From Verticillium longisporum (Eukaryota; Ascomycota; Sordariomycetes; Glomerellales; Plectosphaerellaceae), in NCBI GenBank assembly GCA_019188255.1, contig JAETXT010000002.1, positions 2,232,001 to 2,296,000 of the forward strand: DNA of 64,000 nt, written 5' to 3'. The translations under genes were made by a program, and so were the position numbers. Each line of letters begins with the position of its first letter. Within the stretch, counting starts at the first letter, position 1. A model generated the notes under the pieces. The model had not been told where the DNA came from. It made no database searches and was given only the letters and a program-made list of their open reading frames with translations. Positions 12,559 to 23,984 of this stretch are shown here, in pieces.

Positions 12559-14567
12559 TCGTAAGTGAGCTGTGAAATGGTAGACGACTTTTGATAGTTT
12601 AAAGGCTGTCAACGAATGATGACAAAATTCCAGCCCTCCAGGCCAATTGGCGCTTTGTGTCTTACAGGTCTGTCTGTTCTCTGACAGCGACTCGTCATCC
12701 CAATTTCCACGTCTCTTGTACATAGCACAAACACGTGGCGACGAAGAGACACAGGGGCGTCGAAGAGGGGCTACTGCGGCACTTGGGATCCGGGGCGACG
12801 TCTGCTTGGGTTTCACATACAACCATTGAGCGTTTATCGGACGATACCCCCTTCGGAGTCGGCATCCTCGACAGCAGATCGGCGGGTACCAGACGACGTA
12901 ATCAGAAGTGTAGGCGTGGTCAATTGGCAACGAGGAGCCCCGACGGCCAACATTTCACCTCGTCGAGCAACAGCGTTACCGTAGGATTGTGACCCACGAG
13001 CACGAGCCCGAGGAAGCGCTGTGCGCCACAAGCTTTCTTCACATCGTGTTCAGGTGATTGACAGTGAGCGGGGAGCCACCTGTCGGCGGTGGAATGTGGG
13101 ATGAGGTTACCTCAGACCTTGGACAGCGAGATAGGATGAACCCCAGCAACAGCACGTGCGCCTGTGCCGGGAATTCCACGAGAGGGAGCATGCCAGTTGG
13201 TGAGCCGTGAAGAAAGGGGGCCGATCGGGTGGCTGGGTGAGGATCAAGCTGCACATCAAGTGGGCTGGACTCCCGGCACGACGAGCTGTCCTGGGAAGGC
13301 GGTTGCCGGAAAGCAGAGATCCTGAATATCCCTTCCGTCTCTGGCGGTTCACCTGAAGTGCAGCCAAGATCTACGCAGATGCCCAGACGGGGAACCAGAG
13401 CAGCCAACGTTCTGGCGCTGTCGATCACACCTATACATATACACATGTACCCCAGCCTTGGGGTAGCCTCAGGATTAGACCTTTGAAAACAGCACATTGC
13501 TTGGCAATAAACAGATTGGAGCACGGCGATTGCCAGCACCTCAATTTGGCTTGAGATGAGAGCCCAGCCAGCCCAAGCCGCCTAGCAGCAGCGGCTGGCA
13601 CTGGTTGGACGACCCCTTTCGGGCGAGTCGAAACTCAAGGACTTGGCTCCCTTGGCGCCGACTGGGCCGGCGAATGATCTCACTGAGGCCCTTGGGGATG
13701 CAGCCACGGCGGACTGATGTGAGATTGCGGACGCCCCTGCCGAGATGCCAGCTGCAAGGTACCATTTGTTTCCTGAAGGGCCCGATGAGCATTTCATTGC
13801 CTGGGTAACATTCTTCCTCGTGGATTGGTACCGTAGTTTTACACTCGTGATGATCGTTGGGGTCAGGGGGGGCCGATGGGGGCTGCAGCGCGTACCTGGG
13901 CCTTGAACTTATGCTGGCCATTCACCCCTACCCCTGGTCATGATCGTACCTTGTCGCCCCGCCGCCCCTTGCAGCTTCGCCTCGCCCCCATTCCCATCGT
14001 TGGCTGCCTAGGCGTTTCAACAGAGTAGACAGACCTGAAAGGACCACACAGAGCATGAATTTAAGGGTTAGCTAGGGGGAGATACCAAGCTTTTTCATGT
14101 AGGCTGGACTGGATGAGGCCTGTTGGTCTGCCTGTCTTCATAACTATAGACATGGCCCCCCCTCCTCCATCGCGCGCCGCCCCCGTCTACTCCCTCCCCT
14201 TTCTCCAGACTCGGTCTGCGCAGTCAAGCTGGTGATTCCCAGGCCGCATCAGTCCAGCATCCTTCGTTGTCTATTCTTGGTGACTTGTTGTCCCTATCCA
14301 CTCCTTCAAGCTTCTTGACTCTATCGCCTGCCTGTCCTTCTCGGTTCGTATTCGTGCAACGCTTTGCCACGCCGTACCATACCACTGGGCTCTTCAAACC
14401 ACCCTGCCCATTCACTGGCATCCAAACCGGGTGTTGATTATCTGGACCCCAGCCACCGCCTCGGAAAGAACGGCGATATTGGATCCAAAGATTTCACAAC
14501 TTCTCCTCTCAACCAGCTCGGATAACACACCCACACACTCCTTTGCTGCACATAACACGGAAACAAC
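12559..14567. other. 2.0-kb intergenic region
   Basis: The region lies between RAD2 and TOS1. Small open frames on both strands have no recognisable domain and no intron-exon structure, so I call none of them. The last 400 bases are pyrimidine-rich (for example 14155-14215), as is common before highly expressed fungal genes, and probably hold the TOS1 promoter and 5' leader. Confidence 0.5.
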
Positions 14568-16161
14568 ATGAAGACCTCGAGCGCTCTCCTGACTCTCGGC
14601 TCGGCCGCCATGGTCGCCGGCCTCCAGCAGTGCACCGGCTCCGCCAAGGACGAGGGCGGCAACTGGTTCTGCGGTGCCGTTGACCAAATCCTGTATTCGA
14701 ACGTCGGCCACCCTGGCACTTACAAGGCCGTGTCCCACATGGGAAGCGATGGTTCTTGCAACTTCGAAGACAAAGCCTTCACCGGCCCTCTTGCTCCTTT
14801 CAACGAGGAGGTAGGCAACCCTGGAATTCGAGTTAACACTCATCCTCACCTTGCCTCGTCCACTTGCTGACCGCACAGCTCGCTATCCTTTACCGCGGAC
14901 CCCTGAAGCTGTCCAGCCTCAACGTCTATAACGTCGTCGAGAAGAAGCAGAAGCGTGATGCCGGTGCCGCCCAGTCTCAGATCCACGCCCGCCGCCACAT
15001 CCACGGCCATCACCACCTGCACAAGAAGCACGCCCAGGAGAAGCGCGGCGAGGACTGGATTACGGCCACTATTGATGGCCAGGTTGTCTCCTGGATCAAC
15101 ACCTACCATGGTGCCCCTGATGTCCCTGTGAGCCAAAAACACACACAAGACCGCCGATAGGTCGTGGCTAATTCTCTCCAGTCCACCGAGCCCGCCGCTA
15201 AGGAAAAGCCCGCCCCCGGGGAGAAGCCAGCCCCTGAGGTTCAGGCGCAGGCCCTGAAGGAGCATCCGGAGCCTACCACCACCTCCGTGGCCCCCAGGCC
15301 CACGCCTACCAAGCCCACTCCGGGAAATGTTGCTACTGGCGACTATACCCGCATTGCCCACTACGACGCTGACAAGGGTGTTGCCGATGGACTGGTCTTC
15401 CTTGGCAACTACGGCGGCGACGGCTCTGGAGTTTTCGACACGTGAGTACTGCGATGCCCCGAGTCAGCAACGTGCCCTTCTGACAAGAGATGATAGCGTC
15501 TGGGGCAACTCGCTCTCCTACATCAACTCCAAAGCTACCGGTGGCTCCCCGTCCCCCAGGTTCTCGAGAAGGTCTTGATTCCCTCCAACAAGGAATTCGC
15601 CATATACTCGGACAAGCCCTGTACCGATGGCAGCTGCGGCTACGTTCGTCCTGGCTCCGTTGCCTACCGTACGTCTCTCATTGTATCCTGTGCAAGTTCG
15701 AGTCCTAACTGCTGCCAGATGGTTTCGGAGGCGAGTCCAAGGTCTTCCTGATGCGGTTCAGCATGCCCCTCGATGGCAGCAGCGGTTTCAACGCTGACAT
15801 GCCCGCCGCCTGGCTTCTCAACGCCAAGATTCCCCGCACCCAGCAGTATGGCGACTGCTCCTGCTGGCAGACCGACTGCGGCGAATTCGACATCCTCGAA
15901 GTCCTCGCCCCCGGCGACACCAAGTGCAAGAGCACCTTCCACACCAACGTCAACGGCGGATCGTCCGACTACTTCAAGCGTCCCACGGACGGCTTCATCA
16001 ACGTCGCTACTGTCTTCGACGCCGCCAGCGGTCAAGTCTCCGTCAAGATCCTTGATGACAACGTTGACTTTGCGACCAGCCTCAGCGAGGACCTGGTCCA
16101 GAGCTGGATCCAAACTGGAAAGGACAATGGTCTTTTCAGCCTGTTCTCGCTTGCTAGCTAA
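14568..16161 (+). CDS. TOS1: TOS1-like cell wall glycosidase (frame broken once)
   Basis: Secreted cell-wall protein of the yeast Tos1 family (DUF2403 plus DUF2401, a putative beta-glucan-acting glycoside hydrolase). Five exons: 14568-14810, 14879-15127, 15182-15441, 15497-15668 and 15719-16161; introns are GT-AG with ctgac/ctaat/ctaac-like branch sites. A signal peptide (MKTSSALLTLGSAAMVAG) is followed by the Cys-containing N-terminal domain, a His/Lys-rich stretch with dibasic sites, a Pro/Ala/Thr-rich linker, then the C-terminal domain with YGDCSCWQTDCGEFDILEVL. Exon 4 breaks: NSLSYINSKATGG is in one frame and QVLEKVLIPSNKEF in the next, with TGA reached at about 15578. One extra C at the run 15553-15557 (gtcccccagg) restores a 455-aa protein. 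No alternative splice pair repairs it. No clear C-terminal GPI-anchor signal is seen. Confidence 0.85.
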
Positions 16162-17256
16162 GGCCGCGACAACAACAGGGGGCAAGGTGTTGCAATTCTA
16201 GATTTGACATTAGTACATACTTACAGGTTCGCGCCATGTCTGGTGAAAAGACTGGACTTTGTTGGATGCTTGGAAGAGAGAAGATGGCAGCTGGTGGTAA
16301 ATGAAAGTCTGATTTGAGAATGACGTGCCGTCCGGTTTTCTCTGTTTGGTGCTCGTACATCTACTAGATGGCAGCATCTGAGCATTGGCTTACTACAACC
16401 CCATCTTGGGGTGCCAGACTCGTGGGCTTTTGCGAAGCCATCGCGCCTTCTCTCAAGGTCTTTGAGATTGACTTCCTCAGCATGCAATGGGAGCGTGCAC
16501 GTCGCATACTCCTCTTGAACCATCCGTAACTGAGCCACATGCCTTGTCTTTGATACGACTGAACCACCCACATCGGGTCCTTTTGCAACTGAAAAAGAGC
16601 CCGCCAGCGCACAGGCTTCGCCTAAGTGAGTTGTGGTAGCCATGAAAAACATGAATGCTCTCCATGTCTCAGTGGGGGGAAGACTGTGGTCAGAGTACCA
16701 TGTACACGCACGGCGAACACAGGTGGCTGCACATTGTAAGTGCAGAGGACGATGAGTCAGCGAGCCGAGGGCAGACGGCATGGGAGGCGGAGAAAGTACG
16801 GGGTGACTGGTCTTGCCGAGGCAAGTGCCACCCAAGCGTGATCAGATGCGCGGCCATGCAGAGGCCAAGACTGGCTCGAATGAGCCAACAGAGACTAGAG
16901 GAGCCTGTTTTCCCCAGTGCTCCACCTCCGAATCGGCCGCCCACGACTCGAGTTGCTCGCTGTCGGCTGGCTTCCTCACGCATGTTCTCATTTCTTCCAA
17001 CATCCCCTCACAATTCATCACCACATATCAACCCTCAACAGCCGAGCGGACGACATTGCGCGACTGTCCTTGTGCATATAGCGGCAGACACGGAACCGTT
17101 GTGCAACCGGTTTCCCGTCGCGTCACGCCTTCGGCCGTTGGCCGGCAGTTCGGCATACACCCAGCGTTTGCCACCTCGGCTTCGTCACTCATCTTCGAGG
17201 CAGGCAGGCCTTTCTGACGCCAGTCGACTTTTATTCCCCAGCATATTCAGTGTACT
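16162..17256. other. 1.1-kb intergenic region before PEX13
   Basis: It holds the TOS1 3' region and the PEX13 promoter. A long + strand frame runs from 16655 without a stop into PEX13, but residues encoded before 17257 have no family similarity and the true N-terminus (MASPPKPWE) begins at 17257, so the upstream frame is treated as non-coding. Confidence 0.55.
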
Positions 17257-18685
17257 ATGGCATCTCCACCCAAGCCTTGGGAACGACCTGGCGCTGCAGC
17301 AACCGTTGCATCGGGTATGTCCGCCCTTGAATGTCATCTTCTTGATGCCTGATGTGCTAACAATCGCAATAGCAGCAGCGCGACCGACAACACTTCCCAC
17401 CACCACCGCCGCTTCCATTTCGACCCCGCTGGCGCAAGGCTCCTCAGCGATCGCCACAGCATCAGCAGACGCGCCTGCTGTCCCCCAGCGACCGGCCTCT
17501 CTCGCAGCATCGGTCAACCAGAACGCTGCGGCATACAGCTCTGGCATGGCGAATCCTTACGGTACATATGGCGGCGGCGCCGGCTACAACTCGTACTCGA
17601 GAATGGGTGGCTACGGCGGCTATGGGGGAACCATGGGAGGGATGTACGGCAGCAGCATGTATGGAGGATACGGTGGCTACGGCGGCTCCATGTATGGAGG
17701 TGGCATGTACGGCGGCATGCCTGGCATGGGCCAAAACCCGAATGACCCCAACAGCCTGACGAACCAGTTCAACAACAGCACTCAGGCAACTTTTCAGATG
17801 CTGCAAGGTATCGTGCAGGCCTTTGGAGGCTTTGCGCAAATGCTGGAAAGCACTTACATGGCGACTCACTCGAGCTTCTTCGGTATGTCGCTTCTGCTCT
17901 TTCAAGGGGTCTCACGATCGATTGCTAATCCGACTACAGCCATGGTTTCTGTCGCCGAGCAATTTGGTAACCTCAAGGATACTCTCGGCTCCATTCTCGG
18001 CATCTTCACCCTGATGCGATGGATCCGCACACTTCTAGCGAAGCTTACCGGCCGACCACCCCCGGCCGACGCAACGTCCTTGACGCCTGCCGCCTTCGCA
18101 CGCTTTGAGGGCCGCCAACCGATTGGACCGGACGGCACGCCTCTGGGACCCCCGAAGGCCAGCCGCAAGCCCCTCTTCTTCTTCGTCCTCGCTGCCTTCG
18201 GCCTGCCTTATCTCATGAGGAAGATGATCAACTCCCTCGCTGCCACGGCCGAGGAGGAGGAGCGTAAGCGCCTCGCTGCAGCGGGCGAGCAAGCTGTACA
18301 GCAACAGCTTGACCCGTCCAAGCTTGACTACTGCCGAGCCCTTTACGACTTCACGCCCCAGTCCGGCAATGCCGTACAGGGAGTTGATATGGAAGTGCGC
18401 CGGGGCGAGCTCGTTGCTGTGCTCAGCAAGAGTGACCCTATTGGCAACCCCAGCGAGTGGTGGCGCTGCCGGGCTCGTGATGGCCGCACCGGCTACCTCC
18501 CGGCTACGTACCTCGAGGTCATCAAGAGGCCCGGGCAGCCTGTTGCAGCTATCAAAGCAGCGGCGAGCGAGAGCAGTAGGACGAGCACCATGACCAGCAC
18601 CGTGGAGAGCGTGCCTGAGCCGGTGAAGAGCAAGGTGGGCGATGTCAGCGCGGAGAGCTTCCAGAAGAGCCAATTCTACTCTTAG
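17257..18685 (+). CDS. PEX13: Peroxin 13, peroxisomal import docking protein
   Basis: Membrane component of the peroxisomal docking complex, which receives the Pex5 cargo receptor together with Pex14. Three exons: 17257-17314, 17373-17882 and 17940-18685, giving 437 aa. The start was chosen because MASPPKPWERPG is the conserved Pex13 N-terminus and the first intron follows at residue 19 with a consensus branch site (gtgctaaca). Residues about 78-130 are Gly/Tyr/Met-rich (repeats such as GGYGGYGG and GSMYGGGMYGG), the region known in other species to self-associate inside the import pore. Hydrophobic stretches lie near 209 (ILGIFTLMRW) and 266 (PLFFFVLAAFGLPYLM). An SH3 domain spans about 320-384 (YCRALYDFTPQSG ... 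WWRCRARDGRTGYLPATYL). The C-terminus is Ser/Thr-rich. The second intron is 57 nt with no in-frame stop, so its retention would add 19 residues. Confidence 0.93.
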
Positions 18686-19451
18686 GAGGGTTGTGTGTGT
18701 CACGAATGTGTATGGAGACGGGAACTCGGCACGTAATGGCCTTTCCATGTGTATTTCACCAGACTTCGTGTATGCTGGGCTTGTATTTCTTACTGTTGGT
18801 CTACTTGGACCGAAAAGCTGGGCGTTGCAGGATTGGGGGCATGGACCTTTGAAGAATACCAATGTAGTATGATTCCTCGAGTCTCTGAATCGCCTGGATG
18901 TGAAACCCTTCGACTTGATTCAGTGTCTTCTTCAATTGCGAAGCTTCGAATCGGAAATAGGAAAATGTAGTGCATTGCCTTGCGCTCTCGTATTCCACCA
19001 AGCGGCGGCTGTCCCCCGCACTATGCTCTCACTCTGTCGTCAGGGTTCCTGCACTACATGTACACAATTCTTAGACATGTGCAGGATGTGCAGCACGGGC
19101 GACTGGGATGTTATGCTCAACCCCACCTGGACAGAGCGTCCTTCTGATGCAGACCTCAGTACGACCCTAATCCGGGCGTTAGCCACACCAAGCAAGCTGG
19201 CACCAGCCACAATGACGTTGTCGACTTACGTCTGTTCACCCCACCCTTGTCCGTCTTCAGCTCCTGCCACCTCTGCCGGGATTGAAACCACATCATCGTC
19301 ACGTCTCCTACAAAAGCCCGCTCTGCCCATCTCGTCCCTTCTTCCCTCCTGCAGCCACCTACCGCAATTCAGATCTTGGACAACACATCAGTCTATCAGG
19401 ACGCAGCCCATCCCAACCACTCAGTAACCACAATCACAACCAACAGCCAAG
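18686..19451. other. Intergenic region, PEX13 to BAP31-like gene
   Basis: This 766-base stretch holds the PEX13 3' end and the promoter of the BAP31-like gene. The last 150 bases are C/A-rich leader-like sequence ending in cagccaagATG. I see no supported gene. Confidence 0.45.
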
Positions 19452-20358
19452 ATGACGCTCTACTACACTCTCGTACGTTGCCTCGAAGCTTGTCACATGT
19501 CGCATGGCAAAACTCTGGGCCCATGTCAAGAACACGCGGCTGACCGCGAACTTCACAGGTATTCGTGCTGTTGATGCTGGAGATGACCTTGTTCATGCTC
19601 CTCATCATCCCTCTTCCTTTCACCATCAAGAGGAAGCTCTTCACGTAGGTTTCTGCCGGTTCTTCGTCTTCGTCGGCCCACGTCCGATCCTCGAGCTCCC
19701 CAGCTGTCTGCTTGAGCACACGAGCTGACCTTGTCCTGCGCAGCTTCATCTCTGAGAGTCCCATTGTAGCAAAGATACAATACTGGATGAAGATTACGTT
19801 CGTCTTCATCCTCATCCTGTTCATCGACAGCGTCAACCGCGTCTACAGGGTCCAGGTCGAATTGGCCATGGCCACCGAGAAGCAGAACAACGGGTACGTA
19901 GCTCAGTCTCTCTTCGTGCTTCCATAGCCCGGGCCCCATGTTTGCATCTGTACCGATCCACTGACCATCCCGCCCACAGCGCCGCCGTCATGGGCCACGA
20001 GCGCCTCGAGGTCCAGGCCCGCAAGTTCTACTCGCAGCGCAACATGTACCTCTGCGGCTTCACCCTCTTCCTCTCCCTCATTCTCAACCGCACCTATGTT
20101 ATGATCCTGGAAGTCATGCGTCTCGAGGACCGCGTCAAGAGCTACGAGGGCACCAACTCCAACACCAAGGAGTCGGAGAAGCTCGCCGTCAGCGGCAAGC
20201 CCGGCGAGATTGCCAAGCTGCGCAAGGAGCTTGATGTCAAGACCCAGGACCTCGAGAACCTCAAGAAGCAGTCTACCCAGCTGCACAAGGCGTACGATGA
20301 GCTCAGCGACAAGTACGCTGCCGCCACTGGCGAGCCCGTCGACAAGAAGTTTGACTAA
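19452..20358 (+). CDS. BAP31/Yet3-like ER membrane protein
   Basis: Endoplasmic reticulum membrane protein of the B-cell receptor-associated protein 31 family (yeast YET1/YET3), involved in export and quality control of membrane proteins. Four exons: 19452-19472, 19559-19644, 19744-19893 and 19980-20358, giving 211 aa with all phases consistent. The first exon encodes only seven residues (MTLYYTL). Three hydrophobic segments follow: FVLLMLEMTLFMLLIIPLP, about residues 40-60 (KITFVFILILFIDSV), and YLCGFTLFLSLILN. The cytosolic tail from about residue 130 is charged and coiled-coil-like (EIAKLRKELDVKTQDLENL). It ends in KKFD, a dilysine KKxx ER-retrieval signal, as in animal BAP31. The yeast paralogue cannot be decided from sequence alone. 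Confidence 0.9.
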
Positions 20359-20836
20359 GGTGACGAAAACTCAATGTACGGGTGATACCAATCGGGAAGA
20401 GAAAAAAACGGGACTTGAAAGCGCACGCACACACAACGGACTCGGGAAACGAAAGCGTAGGCGTCGGACCATGGGGTTTATAGCTGTTCTCCGGTGCTCT
20501 GCAGGCTAGCCGGTGGCAAAAGCAGCGAGCGAGCCTCTTTAGGCAGACTCGCTATTGAATTATTATGACTACTGTTCACTAGTCTCACTCGATCTTGTCC
20601 CATGTACTTGATGTTCCTTAAACACTCAACCGGTCTCACTGCTGTGCTTTTTCGGTGCCCGTCCCGCTGTGATATCTACCCACCTGGTCCCGCGCAAAAG
20701 ATAAAGTCAACTGTGGAAAGAAACAAAACAGTCCCTACGCAAAAGGTATCGTCCAAACGAGTGAAGAGCCCCAACGCCTAGCTAGCGATCAATCACGTTC
20801 ATATCCAGTTGTGCCCACGCTCCAAGTCTCGACTCG
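20359..20836. other. Convergent 3' intergenic region
   Basis: This 478-base gap lies between the BAP31-like gene (+) and the DUF1479 gene (-), so it should contain both transcript ends. No open frame is supported. Confidence 0.45.
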
Positions 20837-22489
20837 TCAAACCATCATGTCGTAACGGTCCGGGAACAGGATCCCGTTCGCCATGCGCAGCAGCTGCACC
20901 TCGTGCTGCCCCGACGCATCATCCTCCTCCCAGGGAAGCAGTCCCATGGCGCGCAGCGCCTCGTCGCCGCCGGCGTCGTTGACCTCCTGCGTGCCAGGCC
21001 GGCCAACGTGCGTGGCCTCGCCGATGCCGCCGCCAAAGTCCGGACTCGGCCGGCCCAGGAGGAACGTCTTGCGCTGCCGCGCGAGGTACAGGGCATTCGT
21101 CTGCGTCAGGGGACAGGCGGGGATGTACATGATGGTGGCCGGGGCCGTGACCGGCGAGACCTTGTCGCCGCCGTAGACCATGTCGGGATGCCAGGCGATG
21201 TAGTCGCCGGGTTCGACGCGAGGGACGCGAACGAGGGACTTGTCGAGGTGGAGGTGGGGGTGGAGGACATTGTTGAGTTCCTGGGTGTAGGAAGGGACGG
21301 CGCCCTGGAGGATGGAGGTCTGTGAGAAGTCGAGGGCCCAGTTGTCGGAGGCCAGAAAGGCGGCGGTCGAAGGCGACGCGGAGGCGGGGACACGGGGCGA
21401 GAAGAAGGGACGGAGGAGAAAGTAGGCGGTCGCGAGCTGGAGCATGGGACAGAGCAGCAGGGTGCCCTCTGATGGGTCGATGGAGGCCATGGACAGCCAC
21501 CCCTGGAACATGCGGAACATGCTGCATGAGCCGGCGCCGTTGTAGAGGTCGGACGTGACCTTGAGACGCGAGCTGCTCTCCCAGGGATCGTAGTCCTCCC
21601 AGCGACCATCCCAGATGGCGCGGTAGGTGCCGGCACGGCCGTAGCCGTCCGGCTCCCAGCGTTCGACGCTGCCGCCGTCGACGTGGGCGTTGAGATGCCA
21701 GTTGGACTCGCCAGGCGTGTTGATGCGCAGACGATCTGCGTACGATACCGGGAAATTATTGCTGACTTGTGCTTCCGCATCGGTTGAGTGCCAGAGGCTC
21801 ATGAGGAATTTCTGTGCCGCCAGGACGTTGGGATGTCCGCGTCCTTTGATTTGAGCAGGCGTCCAATATATGCCCATGAGGTGAGGGTCTCGAGTTGGCC
21901 AGGCCTTGGTGCCGGGGTTGCTAGCCAGGTAGCCGTCGGTCTCCTCCTTCCACTCCATGACATCCTCCGAAGGAACAACCTTGCGAATGACTGCAGCGCC
22001 TCGCTTCTTCAACTTGGCCGAAAATTCTGTGACTTTATCTCGGTCCTCGAGGTCCGCAAAGTCGATGGTGGGAATAATGTCAGACTTTGTGACTTCGATG
22101 AGAGCAATCTCCGCTCGGAGGGAGACGAGCAGCCGGTCCCAGGACTTGGCGATGGCATTCTCCTTTCCAGCGACAAGTCCCTGTTTGATTTGTGCAAAGC
22201 GCTGAGGCAGCTGTGGCGGCGCTTCTGGTGCTCGAGGCATTTGCGGCACCGTCGGGGGTGGCGGCGACATGCCATAGTCCATGTCCGGCCAGTTTTGTTG
22301 GAACTGGTTGAACTGGTCCATGTCGTATGGTAAGGATTCTGGCCAGGCCATGCCCGGGGAGCCATAAGACGGCATGGGCACGTTGAACAAATCATCTGTG
22401 AAAGGGATATTGGCATACGATGAGAAATCATGTTGCTGCTGACTGGACTGGTCGTGGCCGTGGTGTTCGGAATGGTCTTGATCCATCAT
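20837..22489 (-). CDS. DUF1479 protein, probable 2OG/Fe(II)-dependent oxygenase
   Basis: Single-exon gene of 550 aa. Residues 1-100 are a low-complexity leader rich in His, Gln, Met and Pro (EHHGHDQSSQQQHDF; PPPPTVPQMPRAPEAPPQLP), likely disordered. From about residue 140 it matches the DUF1479 family (related to bacterial YbiU), a branch of the cupin-fold 2-oxoglutarate/Fe(II) oxygenases. Seen motifs: GIYWTPAQIKGRGHPN, DRLRINTPGESNWHLNAHVD, where H269 and D271 fit the metal-binding HxD pair, and IAWHPDMVYGG, where H434 fits the distal histidine. The substrate is unknown. The start is taken at the first ATG of the open frame; a later start near residue 100 would still keep the whole domain. 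It lies head-to-tail with the HhH gene but 566 bases apart, with no sign of functional linkage. Confidence 0.87.
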   Translation of the reverse strand: MMDQDHSEHHGHDQSSQQQHDFSSYANIPFTDDLFNVPMPSYGSPGMAWPESLPYDMDQFNQFQQNWPDMDYGMSPPPPTVPQMPRAPEAPPQLPQRFAQIKQGLVAGKENAIAKSWDRLLVSLRAEIALIEVTKSDIIPTIDFADLEDRDKVTEFSAKLKKRGAAVIRKVVPSEDVMEWKEETDGYLASNPGTKAWPTRDPHLMGIYWTPAQIKGRGHPNVLAAQKFLMSLWHSTDAEAQVSNNFPVSYADRLRINTPGESNWHLNAHVDGGSVERWEPDGYGRAGTYRAIWDGRWEDYDPWESSSRLKVTSDLYNGAGSCSMFRMFQGWLSMASIDPSEGTLLLCPMLQLATAYFLLRPFFSPRVPASASPSTAAFLASDNWALDFSQTSILQGAVPSYTQELNNVLHPHLHLDKSLVRVPRVEPGDYIAWHPDMVYGGDKVSPVTAPATIMYIPACPLTQTNALYLARQRKTFLLGRPSPDFGGGIGEATHVGRPGTQEVNDAGGDEALRAMGLLPWEEDDASGQHEVQLLRMANGILFPDRYDMMV

Positions 22490-23055
22490 GACGGTTCGGC
22501 GCGACTTCAGCAGGATACAAGTACGACCCTGCCTCTGGTCGCGTGAAGGTGTGTTTAATGAGGCGATGGAACCGAACGGTTGAAGAGTCAGTAAGTATTA
22601 CACGCGCTGATGAGCAGCAGCTGGGAGGACCCCAGGCGTGGCAATGACCCCACATTCTGCCATTCCCCGCGTTCGCGCGGTGTGTTCCCAAGCCCAGAAG
22701 GTGACCAAGTCCCCACCGGAAAATCGGTCGCAGCGAGCTGAGCTGCCTGGACTGCACCAGAGTCCAGCTCCCTGGCAGGGGCCCTTGGGGGCCTAGACTC
22801 TTGCAGCGACCAGTATGTTGGACGCCTGCACCCGGCCCGCGCTGCCGCTTCACTGCATGACGATTGCCGTTTTTCATTGTCTTCTTGACAACAGAGAGTC
22901 AAACGCATCGGACTCCAAGTGCTCTGTCATTGTGGTATATCCATTGCGTAATTACAATCCTGCGATTTGCGGAGCTGTGCTTGGTTCAGCACCTGCCGTA
23001 CCACGGTTAGCAGGATTGGGGCGTTGTGCCAGCTGACCTCTGGCAGAGCCAGAAT
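22490..23055. promoter_or_regulatory. Upstream region of the DUF1479 gene
   Basis: This 566-base stretch between two minus-strand genes holds the DUF1479 promoter and the 3' end of the next gene. No supported coding sequence is present. Confidence 0.4.
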
Positions 23056-23984
23056 TCAGGAGGATGGCTTGCCGCGTTTCGATCGCCTGAGAGAAGTTTG
23101 ATTCGCCGCTTCGTCTTGGATTGCTGACTTCCTCTTGGCCGCGGTGGACGGCTTCGACTTGTCATTTTCGGATTTCGAATTGCCAGCCTCCTCCTTCGAC
23201 GCTTTCGAGTCCCTTGTGCTGGCTGTCAAGGGCTTGACGCCAGCATCTTCTCGCCTCATGACAACGTACGACACCTTCTCAACGTCCATTGCGGATACTT
23301 CCAGCCTCTTCATCAGCGCTCTTGCCTCACGGATGAGTTCTTCGTACTCCTTCATGTTGTACTTTAATGACTCCTTTTTCCCGCCATTGCACAGCCAGTA
23401 ATAAGCTTCGTCGGAGAAGAAGGGAACATCGTCAGGCTGGTGAACGGCAAGAAGAAGCGAAGCGGTAGCAGGTCCGATGCCCTTGAGTTTTGCTAGAGTT
23501 GCGAGCGCCTTGGCCACATCCGAAGTCTTTTCAAAAGTCGAGATGCCATCTTGGATAGTCTTTGAAACGGCTGACGAGTCGTTTGATGTGACCAATTTCA
23601 TGAGAGTTGGCCGAAACTTGCCGTGCCGTCTGTCAATACGTCAGACCGTCTCCGGAATATAAAAAGAGCCGCTCAAAGATGCTGCGCTTACAGCTTCCAG
23701 TCGACCAGAACCTTGACATCGTCGTGATTCATCGGTCTCTCGGGCGTGCCATGTTGCGAGAATAGCCGAGGGGCTTCGACATATCGAAACTCATCGAGTT
23801 CCTTTAAAGTCTTCTGGCCAGGTTTTTCTGTCACAGCCAGTTTCAGCGATGCAAATTTGAAGTATGTTGTGAGAGAGTGGCAATTGAAGCACTTACCCTT
23901 TGCTGCCGAGATGGACTCCAGTACGCTCTCGTAACTAGCAAGCAGCTCATCAAACTCTGCTCTTCCTATCGCGTGGGCCAGCAT
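23056..23984 (-). CDS. Conserved fungal helix-hairpin-helix protein
   Basis: Three minus-strand exons (23984-23897, 23827-23692, 23629-23056) give 265 aa; phases close exactly. Residues about 122-137 form a helix-hairpin-helix (KLKGIGPATASLLLAV), followed by DDVPFFSDEAYYWL. The arrangement recalls the HhH core of base-excision DNA glycosylases, with an acidic residue (about D148) downstream, but the rest of the glycosylase fold is not evident and no Fe-S cysteine cluster is seen. The C-terminal third is Lys/Ser-rich with basic runs (KRKSA, RRSKRGK), suggesting nuclear localisation. The function is unknown, with DNA binding plausible. The first intron is 69 nt and stop-free, so a 23-residue longer isoform is possible if it is retained. 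I chose the first ATG at 23984; no good upstream alternative is visible. Confidence 0.8.

Noticed and set aside
13039..13539. 166-codon minus-strand open frame between RAD2 and TOS1
   Set aside because: No domain or splice-supported extension is seen, and overlapping alternative frames are of similar quality.
16655..17256. Upstream in-frame extension of PEX13 by about 200 codons
   Set aside because: The conserved Pex13 N-terminus begins at 17257 and is followed by a consensus intron; the upstream residues look random.
20919..21780. Long Arg/Pro-rich open frames overlapping the DUF1479 gene
   Set aside because: They are shadow frames of a GC-rich conserved gene; the DUF1479 frame carries the catalytic motifs.
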